This document shows, one piece after another, positions 7,718 through 14,959 of a DNA stretch of 64,000 bases. A program made the position numbers and the translations under genes. This stretch comes from CAIZGX01 sp044374295 (lineage in GTDB: Bacteria > Bacteroidota > Bacteroidia > Flavobacteriales_D > Sanyastnellaceae), in NCBI GenBank assembly GCA_044374295.1, contig JBILOU010000003.1:1-64000 (forward strand). The letters are read 5' to 3'. The notes below the pieces were generated by a model. It did not search any database. It saw only the letters and a program-made list of their open reading frames with translations, and was not told the origin of the DNA. Numbering within the stretch: position 1 is the stretch's first letter; every line of letters starts with the position of its first letter.

Positions 7718-8113
7718 TTAGAAGTTCTGCTCAGAGACCAATTTACCGTCTTTGAATAAACTTTGCTTCACCAATTTTCCCGCTTCGTTGTAATCGAGAA
7801 AGACGCCGTTCTCTTTGCCTCTGGTGTAGTATTGATTGCTTTTCAACTTTCCATTCGGATAATAATACTTCCAAGAACCATCTTCAATGGAGCGCTTGTA
7901 AAAGCCTTCCCATTCCAGATTTCCATTCGAATAATAAACCTCTTCCTTAACTATTTCTCCAGTTGTATTCTTGATGTATACAACTACATAGGGTTTTCCA
8001 TTCGGATGCTTACGAGCAACATCACGCGTGGTATTTTCCAACTGCGCGAAGGCACTCTTTCCACACAAAATAAACACCAGGGAGAGTAAGAAAATTTTAA
8101 TAGAAGTTTTCAT
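7718..8113 (-). CDS. Exported YwqK-like MORN-repeat protein
   Basis: A 131-residue protein with a signal peptide (IKIFLLSLVFILCGKSAFAQ, cleavage after residue 23 or so) followed by repeated units of the form Y-Y-x-N-G-K/N-L-x-W/S, such as VYYSNGNLEWEGFY, YYYPNGKLKSNQYY and FLDYNEAGKLVKQSLF. These are MORN-like or YwqK-type hairpin repeats, usually annotated 'toxin-antitoxin system YwqK family antitoxin', though no toxin gene is beside it and that label is not supported here. It starts 2 nt after the NamZ-like gene, so it shares its transcript and probably acts in the periplasm or at the surface. Function unknown. Confidence 0.8.
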   Translation of the reverse strand: MKTSIKIFLLSLVFILCGKSAFAQLENTTRDVARKHPNGKPYVVVYIKNTTGEIVKEEVYYSNGNLEWEGFYKRSIEDGSWKYYYPNGKLKSNQYYTRGKENGVFLDYNEAGKLVKQSLFKDGKLVSEQNF

Positions 8114-8115
8114 AC

Positions 8116-9285
8116 TTAATTGAAATCGGGGTAGAGTAAATATTTTTTTCGAATGATCTTATAAGCTTCCAAATCTTTTTGCCACGAAGCACGAATTTCT
8201 TCTTCTGAAACCCCTTCGATAATCTGCTTTCGCAATTCCGTGGTTCCCGCTAATTTATCGAAAAAACTAGCAGACGTAAAAAACTTATCTTTATTCGGAT
8301 AGTTTGCATACATACCAATGATCCAAGAAAGATTCAATTCAGTTGGGCGCTTTTCGAAACTCACTTTAATTCCTTTACACAATTGATTCTCGAATGGTGG
8401 ATTTGTTGAAACTCCAGGTATCTCTTTCGGTGTGAAAGATGCTTCGCCGCTTTTACAATTTGGAAATCCAAATTGTTGGAACGGTAACGAAGTGCCTCTT
8501 CCAATACTCACGCAAGTTCCTTCGAACAAACACAAACTTGGGTATGCATAAATGGAAGTGATATTGGGCAAGTTTGGAGATGGCTTTATTGGCAATTCGA
8601 AATACGCGCTGTGCGTATAATTGCTGCAAGGAATGACAGTAAGTTCACAAGATTTTCCGTCTGTTAACCAACCTTCACCATTAATCATTCGTGCCATTTC
8701 ACCAAGGGTGCAGCCGTGAACAATTGGAATTGGAAGTTGTCCTACAAAGGAGTACAACTTCTTATCTGTCATTACCGGTCCATCTATGTAGTATCCATTT
8801 GGATTTGGTCTATCCAGAATAAAAACCGCCTTCTTACTTATCAGTGCAGCCTCCATCACCTCTTGCATAGTTGCCAAAAAAGTATAGAATCGGACACCTA
8901 CATCTTGAATATCGAAAAGAATAACATCTACATCTGCGAGCATCTCTGCGGTTGGTCTCACGTGATTTCCGTAAAGTGAAAAAATTGGGAGCTTAGTTTT
9001 TTTGTCGGTGCCATCGTTTACATGATCTCCGTTTCCAGCTTCGCCTCGAAATCCGTGTTCGGGTGCAAATATTTTCACCACCTGAATACCGCTTGAAAGC
9101 AGGGTATCTACAAGATGAACATTTCCAATTAAACTGGTTTGATTGGCCACTACCGCAACGCGTCTATTTTTCAACAAACCAAAATACGCTTCAGTTTGTG
9201 AGGCACCCGAATTTTGCGCGAAAGCAAGGCATGCATTCAGCGCGAAAAGAAAACTCAAAAACAAATGAATTCTGTTGTGTTTCAT
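8116..9285 (-). CDS. DUF1343 family exo-beta-N-acetylmuramidase (NamZ-like)
   Basis: The family contains Bacillus NamZ (YbbC), which removes N-acetylmuramic acid from the non-reducing end of peptidoglycan fragments; Tannerella has a related enzyme. Visible DUF1343 features are GLLKNRRVAVVANQTSL, KIFAPEHGFRGEAGNGDHV (here shortened: FAPEHGFRG), DVILFDIQDVGVRFYT and LCLFEGTCVSIGRGTSLPFQ. A signal peptide is seen when the start is ATG 9285 (MKHNRIHLFLSFLFALNACL...), so I use it and not the ATG seven codons upstream. 389 residues is the usual length. Likely periplasmic cell-wall recycling; the specific substrate is inferred from the family. Confidence 0.87.
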   Translation of the reverse strand: MKHNRIHLFLSFLFALNACLAFAQNSGASQTEAYFGLLKNRRVAVVANQTSLIGNVHLVDTLLSSGIQVVKIFAPEHGFRGEAGNGDHVNDGTDKKTKLPIFSLYGNHVRPTAEMLADVDVILFDIQDVGVRFYTFLATMQEVMEAALISKKAVFILDRPNPNGYYIDGPVMTDKKLYSFVGQLPIPIVHGCTLGEMARMINGEGWLTDGKSCELTVIPCSNYTHSAYFELPIKPSPNLPNITSIYAYPSLCLFEGTCVSIGRGTSLPFQQFGFPNCKSGEASFTPKEIPGVSTNPPFENQLCKGIKVSFEKRPTELNLSWIIGMYANYPNKDKFFTSASFFDKLAGTTELRKQIIEGVSEEEIRASWQKDLEAYKIIRKKYLLYPDFN

Positions 9286-9364
9286 GGGTCCACAAATTTT
9301 GCTCATTCTTAACTAAAATCGAACCGAAATAAATGAAGTTAGTAACTTTCCAATGTCGAAGTCC

Positions 9365-9372
9365 TAACTTTG
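9365..9372 (+). promoter_or_regulatory. -7 promoter box TAACTTTG for the FtsX/LolE-like gene
   Basis: Exact TAnnTTTG ending 7 nt before ATG 9380, which predicts a leader of only a few bases. Confidence 0.65.
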
Positions 9373-9379
9373 AGCCGCA

Positions 9380-10909
9380 ATGAAATCTTTTAAGCTAGCA
9401 TCCTTCTTGGCTTTTCGCATGCTTCGCGCGCGAGACAACGGGCGTATTTCGAAGCCAATTGTTCGCATTGCCATGTGGGGAGTTGCAATTGGTATTGCAT
9501 TGATGATTCTTTCTCTGGCCGTGGTAAAAGGATTTCAATCTGAAGTGCGACAAAAAGTAATTGGATTCGGAGGACATTTTCAAATTGTTTCCAACGGAGA
9601 TAACGCAGCACAGGAATCTGTTCCCATTCTCCATGATAAAAAATTAATTGACGAACTCAAGAAAATTCCTGGAATTAAAAACGTCAGTGTATATGCGCAA
9701 AAGCCTGCCATTGTTGAATCGAAGGCCGGGTTATCTGGAGTTATTGCAAAAGGAATTGAAGCGCAATACGACACCACTTTCTTGCACAGCGCGCTCACGC
9801 AAGGAAGAGTAATGAAGTTGACTTACGAAGCAGACACACTTCCTGAAGCTGAAATTGTTTTATCTGAATATATTGCCAATCGACTTGCGCTTCAATTGGG
9901 ACAGAAGATGAGTTTGTATATCGTAAACAGCGAAGACGATATTCAACAACAAAACTTCACACTCGTTGGGACTTACAAAACAGAATTGGAAGAGTACGAC
10001 GAGAAATTTATTTTCGTTCATCTCGCCTACCTTCAGCAATTCGGTGGATGGGGACTTCAAGGACAAATTATTGTAGACACCGCGTCTGTCCCCCTACTCA
10101 CGATTATTTCTCCGATTGGATTCGGAAATAACGGCGAGTTTGAACAGCATTGGCTCGACGGAACGCCTGCAAAAGACCCTATTCTTTATTTGAATTTGAT
10201 AGACACCACATTTGGATTGGTTACAACAGCTCCTTTTCAAATTGCAGACACAACCTACGTGCATTTAAAATTCCCTACGCATGGAGAAAATGAGTATGTC
10301 ACTCCCCGATGGACTTATTCGAATCTTCGGGGCAGTGAAGTGAATTACATTGGTGGATATGAAGTTCAGGTTGAAAATTACGAAGCACTTGAAAAAGTGA
10401 GAGACCCGCTTTGGGAAGCTGTGCCTTATGATTTATTTGTCATCCCACTTACCGATCGCAATCCAGAAATCTTTGCTTGGTTGGAGATGCTCGACGTGAA
10501 TGTGATCATTATTGTGGTACTTATGGTGGTGCTTTCCATTGTTAACATGACCTCGGCATTGCTCATTCTTATATTGGAAAGACAATCGTTTATTGGCACA
10601 TTAAAATCCATGGGATTACCGAATCCAATTTTGTTGCGCGTCTTCCTTTGGCACGCTGCGCACATCATAGGCAAAGGAGTTGTAATTGGAAATATTTTAG
10701 GAATTGGCATTGCGCTTTTCCAGAAATACACAGGCGTATTCAAACTTGATCCAGCGAACTATTATGTTTCTGAAATTCCCATTCTCATGAACCCAATGGA
10801 GATAATCATTTTGAATGCACTCACCCTTTGTGTGTGCGTATTAGCGATGATTCTTCCATCATTATATGTTTCTACTTTCCGTCCAGCAGAGTCGATTCGA
10901 AAAAATTAA
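9380..10909 (+). CDS. FtsX/LolC-LolE family ABC transporter permease
   Basis: Membrane subunit resembling LolC/LolE, which extract lipoproteins from the inner membrane, or related MacB/FtsX permeases. One membrane helix lies near residues 28-50 (IAMWGVAIGIALMILSLAVV). A large periplasmic domain follows, then three helices near 365-395, 420-445 and 475-497, the MacB_PCD plus FtsX arrangement. At 509 residues it is about 100 longer than E. coli LolC/E; the excess lies in the periplasmic part around residues 215-330. The N-terminal SFLAFRMLRARDN resembles the LolC/E start. No ATPase gene is adjacent, so the LolD partner must be encoded elsewhere. Confidence 0.85.
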   Translation: MKSFKLASFLAFRMLRARDNGRISKPIVRIAMWGVAIGIALMILSLAVVKGFQSEVRQKVIGFGGHFQIVSNGDNAAQESVPILHDKKLIDELKKIPGIKNVSVYAQKPAIVESKAGLSGVIAKGIEAQYDTTFLHSALTQGRVMKLTYEADTLPEAEIVLSEYIANRLALQLGQKMSLYIVNSEDDIQQQNFTLVGTYKTELEEYDEKFIFVHLAYLQQFGGWGLQGQIIVDTASVPLLTIISPIGFGNNGEFEQHWLDGTPAKDPILYLNLIDTTFGLVTTAPFQIADTTYVHLKFPTHGENEYVTPRWTYSNLRGSEVNYIGGYEVQVENYEALEKVRDPLWEAVPYDLFVIPLTDRNPEIFAWLEMLDVNVIIIVVLMVVLSIVNMTSALLILILERQSFIGTLKSMGLPNPILLRVFLWHAAHIIGKGVVIGNILGIGIALFQKYTGVFKLDPANYYVSEIPILMNPMEIIILNALTLCVCVLAMILPSLYVSTFRPAESIRKN

Positions 10910-10920
10910 ATCTTCCAACT

Positions 10921-10928
10921 TACCTTCG
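10921..10928 (+). promoter_or_regulatory. -7-like box TACCTTCG for the cysteine/cystathionine synthase gene, 4 nt from ATG
   Basis: Matches TAnnTTYG. CACT separates it from ATG 10933. The same TTCG variant recurs upstream of tyrS, rocD, the DUF2723 gene, the enoyl-CoA hydratase gene and the giant adhesin gene. Confidence 0.55.
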
Positions 10929-10932
10929 CACT

Positions 10933-11910
10933 ATGAAGTATCATGAAAACATTCTCGGCACCATTGGTAATACCCCTATGGTGAAATTAAATACCATTGT
11001 AAATGACATTCCGGCTTTGGTTTTAGCCAAAGTTGAAACCTTCAATCCGGGTAACTCCATTAAGGACCGCATGGCGTTGAAAATGATTGAAGATGCTGAA
11101 AAAGATGGAAGATTGAAACCAGGGGGAACCATTATTGAAGGAACTTCAGGTAACACAGGAATGGGCTTGGCCATTGCTGCTATCATGAAAGGATACAAGT
11201 GCATTTTCACAAGTACAGATAAGCAGAGTAAAGAAAAATTCGATGCGCTTCGTGCCTTAGGTGCGGAAGTAATTGTTTGTCCAACCGATGTAGATCCAGA
11301 AGACCCTCGTTCATACTACAGCGTTTCTTCTCGCCTTGAAAAAGAAACACCCAATTCTTGGAAGCCAAATCAATATGACAATCCGAGCAATGCTCAAGCG
11401 CATTACGAATCTACTGGTCCAGAAATTTGGGATCAAACAGACGGTAAGATTACACACCTCGTTGTGGGTGTTGGAACGGGCGGAACCATTTCCGGAACTG
11501 CGCGTTTCTTGAAAGAAAAAAATCCGAATATTCAAGTGCTTGGTATTGACACCTACGGATCTGTTTTCAAGAAATACAAAGAGACGGGCGAATTCGATAA
11601 AAATGAAATTTATGCGTACGTTACAGAAGGTATTGGTGAAGATTTCCTTCCGGAAAATGTTGACTTCAACTTAATTGATCATTTCGAAAAAGTAACCGAC
11701 AAAGACGCTGCGATATACACGCGTAAAGTTGCGAAAGAGGAAGGTATTTTCGCTGGAAACAGCGCCGGATCAGCCATGGCTGGAATCATGCAGATGAAAG
11801 ATCGTTTCAAAGAAGGAGATGTGGTAGTGGTTATTTTCCATGACCACGGTACTCGCTACTTGGGCAAGATGTTCAACGACGATTGGATGAAATCGAAAGG
11901 TTGGTTGTAA
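10933..11910 (+). CDS. PLP-dependent cysteine synthase / cystathionine beta-synthase core
   Basis: A fold-type II PLP enzyme of 325 residues. The PLP lysine is in NPGNSIKDRMALKM near residue 42, the substrate loop is EGTSGNTGMGLA, and the phosphate-binding glycine loop is VGVGTGGTISGTARFLKEK. Details such as the late FHDHGTRYLGKMFNDDWM segment look more like cystathionine beta-synthase than CysK, but the C-terminal CBS pair is absent. It could condense serine or O-acetylserine with homocysteine or sulfide; sequence alone does not decide. I use ATG 10933; an upstream in-frame start would lie inside the permease gene. Its stop codon pairs with that of the convergent aminotransferase gene in a hairpin. 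Confidence 0.85.
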   Translation: MKYHENILGTIGNTPMVKLNTIVNDIPALVLAKVETFNPGNSIKDRMALKMIEDAEKDGRLKPGGTIIEGTSGNTGMGLAIAAIMKGYKCIFTSTDKQSKEKFDALRALGAEVIVCPTDVDPEDPRSYYSVSSRLEKETPNSWKPNQYDNPSNAQAHYESTGPEIWDQTDGKITHLVVGVGTGGTISGTARFLKEKNPNIQVLGIDTYGSVFKKYKETGEFDKNEIYAYVTEGIGEDFLPENVDFNLIDHFEKVTDKDAAIYTRKVAKEEGIFAGNSAGSAMAGIMQMKDRFKEGDVVVVIFHDHGTRYLGKMFNDDWMKSKGWL

Positions 11911-11927
11911 GAGTCTTTCGACTCTTA
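11908..11927. terminator. Compact bidirectional hairpin made from two convergent stop codons
   Basis: TAAGAGTC (11908-11915), loop TTTC, GACTCTTA (11920-11927): a perfect 8-bp stem. The outer three pairs are the TAA of the synthase gene and the TAA (read TTA on plus) of rocD. U-tracts on both sides are weak, so terminator strength is uncertain. Confidence 0.55.
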
Positions 11928-13163
11928 TTTCGCGTGAGCTTTAATGACGTTCGAAATAATTTCAACGCATTGCATAATCTCCGCTTCAGTAATACACAAT
12001 GGCGGAGCGAAGCGAATGATGTTCCCGTGTGTTGGCTTCGCTAATAATCCGTTCTTAGCAAGGTCTACACAAATATTCCAAGCAGCTTGGCTCTCTTCGT
12101 TATCATCGATAACAACGGCATTCAACAATCCTTTTCCACGAACAAGTGTAACCAATGAAACTTCGCCTTGAAGCTTTCTCATTTCACTTCTAAATAATTC
12201 TCCGAGGCGCTCTGCATTCTCAGCCATTTTCTCATCGCGAAGAACTTCTAACGCAGCTGTTGCAACAGCACAAGCCAAAGGATTTCCACCGTAGGTGCTT
12301 CCGTGTTCGCCTGGCTTAATGGTTAACATAACTTCATTGCTAGAAAGAACAGCACTAACAGGCAATACACCACCTGAAAGCGCCTTTCCAAGAACTAAAA
12401 TATCTGGCTTCACATTTTCGTGATCGCAAGCCAACATCTTACCTGTGCGCGCTAATCCGGTTTGAACCTCATCTGCAATCATCAACACATTGTACTTCGT
12501 ACAAAGTGCACGAACTCCGGCCAAATATCCTTCATGCGGAACAACCACTCCTGCTTCACCTTGAATAGGTTCGAACATAAATCCAGCAATGTTCGGGTCA
12601 CCGGACAAACAAGCTTCCAATGCATTTAAATCATTGTATGGAATGGAAAGGAATCCAGGCATAAACGGACCGAAACCTGCATAGCTGCTTGGGTCTTGCG
12701 AAGTTGAAATAGCAGCCAGTGTTCTTCCCCAAAAATTTCCTTCAACAAAAACAACTTTCGCTTGGTTCTCGGCAATGCCCTTCACTTTGTATCCCCACTT
12801 ACGCGCAAGCTTCACAGCAGTCTCGCCACCTTCAACGCCTGTATTCATGGGAAGAACTTTCTCGTAACCGAAATATTCAGTGATGAACTTTTCGTAAGCT
12901 CCCAATTCACTGTTGTAAAACGCCCGAGAAGTAAGGGTTACTTTCTCGGCTTGATCTTTCAATGCTTGAATAATCTTCGGATGACAATGTCCTTGGTTAA
13001 CTGCAGAATATGCCGAAAGAAAATCGAAGTACTCTTTCCCTTCTAAATCCCAAACCTTAACGCCTTTTCCCTTCGCTATTACAACCGGAATGGGGTGATA
13101 ATTGTGCGCTCCATAATTGTCTTCCAAATCCATGGCTTGCGCCGAAGTAAGGTTTGAATTCAT
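11925..13163 (-). CDS. rocD: Ornithine--oxo-acid transaminase
   Basis: Converts ornithine and 2-oxoglutarate to glutamate semialdehyde and glutamate in arginine and proline metabolism. A class III aminotransferase of 412 residues. It shows NYGAHNYHPIPVVIAKGKG at the start, the cofactor-stacking and phosphate residues in MNTGVEGGETAVKLARKWGYKVKG (here NTGVEGGETAVK), the Asp in LMIADEVQTGLARTGK, and the Schiff-base lysine in LVLGKALSGGVLPVSAVL. These closely follow ornithine and not acetylornithine aminotransferase. A TAAATTCG -7-like box lies at 13180-13187, 16 nt upstream. It is convergent with the synthase gene and divergent from ndk. Confidence 0.94.
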   Translation of the reverse strand: MNSNLTSAQAMDLEDNYGAHNYHPIPVVIAKGKGVKVWDLEGKEYFDFLSAYSAVNQGHCHPKIIQALKDQAEKVTLTSRAFYNSELGAYEKFITEYFGYEKVLPMNTGVEGGETAVKLARKWGYKVKGIAENQAKVVFVEGNFWGRTLAAISTSQDPSSYAGFGPFMPGFLSIPYNDLNALEACLSGDPNIAGFMFEPIQGEAGVVVPHEGYLAGVRALCTKYNVLMIADEVQTGLARTGKMLACDHENVKPDILVLGKALSGGVLPVSAVLSSNEVMLTIKPGEHGSTYGGNPLACAVATAALEVLRDEKMAENAERLGELFRSEMRKLQGEVSLVTLVRGKGLLNAVVIDDNEESQAAWNICVDLAKNGLLAKPTHGNIIRFAPPLCITEAEIMQCVEIISNVIKAHAK

Positions 13164-13201
13164 CTCAGTTAATTTTCAGCGAATTTAGAGTGGGAATGTT
13201 G

Positions 13202-13209
13202 TATTTTTG
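13202..13209 (+). promoter_or_regulatory. -7 promoter box TATTTTTG for ndk
   Basis: Exact TAnnTTTG, 18 nt before the ndk ATG at 13228. Back to back with a TAAATTCG box for rocD at 13180-13187 on the other strand. Confidence 0.7.
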
Positions 13210-13227
13210 CAATCCAAAATATTAATT

Positions 13228-13647
13228 ATGTCAGGAAATCGCACTTTTACGATGATTAAGCCAGATGCAACAGCTGCTGGCAACACAGGAAAAATCATTG
13301 ACAAAATCATTGAAGCAGGATTCACTATCCGCGCAATGAAATTGACTCAACTTACCAAAGAAGATGCTTCTCGTTTTTACGAGGTTCACAAAGAGCGTCC
13401 ATTCTACGGAGAATTAGTAGAATACATGACTAGCGGTCCTATTGTGGCGGCTATTCTTGAAAAAGATAACGCAGTTGAAAGCTTCAGAACACTTATTGGT
13501 GCTACTGATCCTTCAAAAGCAGATGAAGGAACTATCCGTCGCATGTTTGCTACAAGCATTGCTGCGAACGCCGTTCACGGTTCAGATAGCGATGAGAATG
13601 CAGCCATTGAAGGGTCATTCTTTTTCTCTAAGCGCGAGCAAGTTTAA
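13228..13647 (+). CDS. ndk: Nucleoside diphosphate kinase
   Basis: Equilibrates NTP pools by transferring the gamma phosphate through a phospho-histidine. 139 residues, the usual length. The start MSGNRTFTMIKPDA contains the NDK opening TMIKPDA; the active-site His is in AANAVHGSDSDENAAIEGSFFF (shown as NAVHGSDSDENA). ATG 13228 is chosen because earlier in-frame codons fall in the promoter. It ends 24 nt before a strong hairpin terminator, so it is a single-gene transcript. Confidence 0.97.
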   Translation: MSGNRTFTMIKPDATAAGNTGKIIDKIIEAGFTIRAMKLTQLTKEDASRFYEVHKERPFYGELVEYMTSGPIVAAILEKDNAVESFRTLIGATDPSKADEGTIRRMFATSIAANAVHGSDSDENAAIEGSFFFSKREQV

Positions 13648-13671
13648 GTTTTAAACAAAAACTGAAAAAAC

Positions 13672-13713
13672 ATCGGGAGCTCGCTTTAATTAGCAGCTCC
13701 CGATTTATTTTTG
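13672..13713 (+). terminator. ndk terminator whose T-tract contains the icd promoter box
   Basis: Inverted repeat ATCGGGAGC (13672-13680) with GCTCCCGAT (13696-13704), plus extra pairing in the loop, followed by TTATTTTTG. The tail bases 13706-13713, TATTTTTG, are a perfect -7 box for icd. Confidence 0.88.
13706..13713 (+). promoter_or_regulatory. -7 promoter box TATTTTTG for icd
   Basis: Exact TAnnTTTG, 19 nt before the icd ATG at 13733, inside the T-tract of the ndk terminator. Confidence 0.7.
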
Positions 13714-13732
13714 TACCCTAATTAATCAAGAC

Positions 13733-14959
13733 ATGAATAAAATCAAAGTAGCCAATCCGATTGTTGAAATGGATGGCGATGAAATGACTCGAATCATTTG
13801 GAAATACATCAAAGACAAATTAATTCTTCCCTACGTTGAGCTTGACATTAAATATTTCGATTTAGGAATTGAAAATCGTGATGCTACTGAAGACCGCGTA
13901 ACGGTTGAGTCTGCAGAAGCTACCTTGAAATACAACGTTGCTGTTAAATGCGCAACCATTACTCCCGATGAAGCACGTGTTCAAGAATTCGGATTGAAGA
14001 AAATGTGGAAGTCACCAAACGGTACCATTCGCAATATTGTAGGTGGAACTGTTTTCCGCGAGCCAATCATTTGCAACAATATTCCTAAGTTGGTTCCAGG
14101 TTGGACCAAACCTATTAACATTGGTCGTCATGCATTCGGTGATCAGTACCGTGCAACAGACACTACCATCAAAGGAAAAGGAAAATTAACCATGACCTTC
14201 ACACCGGAAGATGGTGGAGAAACCAAGTCTTGGGAAGTTTACAATTTCGAAGGAGATGGCGTAGCAATGGCTATGTACAACACAGACGAAAGCATTTACG
14301 GTTTCGCTCGCAGTTGCTTTAACCAAGCTATCATGCGCAACTGGAATTTATATTTCTCTTCCAAGAACACCATTTTAAAGCATTACGACGGACGCTTCAA
14401 AGACATCTTTGAAGAAGTTTATCAAAATGAATTCAAATCGAAATTCGCCGAGTTAGGAATCACCTACGAACACCGCTTAATTGACGACATGGTTGCTTTC
14501 TGCTTGAAGAGCGACGGTGGATTTGTTTGGGCCTGCAAAAACTATGACGGAGACGTTCAAAGCGATATCGTAGCGCAAGGATTCGGTTCTTTAGGACTTA
14601 TGACTTCTGCATTGATTACTCCGGATGGAATGACTTTGGAAGCGGAAGCTGCTCACGGAACTGTGACGCGTCACTACCGTCAGCACCAACAAGGAAAGAA
14701 AACTTCTACCAACCCTATTGCTTCTATTTTCGCATGGACTCAAGGTCTTGCTTTCCGTGGAAAATTAGACAACAACCAAGAGCTTATCTCATTCGCTCAA
14801 ACACTTGAGAAAGTATGTGTTGATTTGGTTCAAGGTGGAAAGATGACGAAAGATTTAGCAGTGTGCATTCACGGTTCTGAAACTCGTGAAGAGCATTATT
14901 TAACGACTGAAGATTTCCTTGATGCTATTGATCAAGAATTGAAAAATAGAATTTCTTAA
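13733..14959 (+). CDS. icd: NADP-dependent isocitrate dehydrogenase (eukaryotic-like type)
   Basis: Oxidative decarboxylation of isocitrate to 2-oxoglutarate in the TCA cycle, producing NADPH. 408 residues, close to mammalian IDH1 and IDH2 and to the dimeric bacterial type, and unlike the E. coli enzyme. The substrate site SPNGTIRNIVGGTVFREPI and the metal-binding IDDMVAFCLKSDGGFVWACKN (here DDMVAFCLKS) are intact, as is EAAHGTVTRHYRQH. The gene has its own promoter within the ndk terminator. Its stop overlaps the stop of the convergent kinase gene by 4 bp; its own terminator lies inside that gene. Confidence 0.97.
   Translation: MNKIKVANPIVEMDGDEMTRIIWKYIKDKLILPYVELDIKYFDLGIENRDATEDRVTVESAEATLKYNVAVKCATITPDEARVQEFGLKKMWKSPNGTIRNIVGGTVFREPIICNNIPKLVPGWTKPINIGRHAFGDQYRATDTTIKGKGKLTMTFTPEDGGETKSWEVYNFEGDGVAMAMYNTDESIYGFARSCFNQAIMRNWNLYFSSKNTILKHYDGRFKDIFEEVYQNEFKSKFAELGITYEHRLIDDMVAFCLKSDGGFVWACKNYDGDVQSDIVAQGFGSLGLMTSALITPDGMTLEAEAAHGTVTRHYRQHQQGKKTSTNPIASIFAWTQGLAFRGKLDNNQELISFAQTLEKVCVDLVQGGKMTKDLAVCIHGSETREEHYLTTEDFLDAIDQELKNRIS

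Noticed and set aside
7712..7723. TAATTA at the adenosyltransferase/YwqK junction as a regulatory palindrome
   Set aside because: It is just two abutting convergent TAA stop codons; no longer symmetry surrounds it.
7718..8113. Reading the YwqK-like gene as half of a toxin-antitoxin system
   Set aside because: It has a signal peptide and MORN-like repeats, shares a transcript with a muramidase-like gene, and no toxin gene is next to it; the label is a database convention.
10828..10932. N-terminal extension of the cysteine/cystathionine synthase by 35 residues
   Set aside because: The extension would lie in the permease gene and across the -7-like box; ATG 10933 gives the normal family N-terminus.
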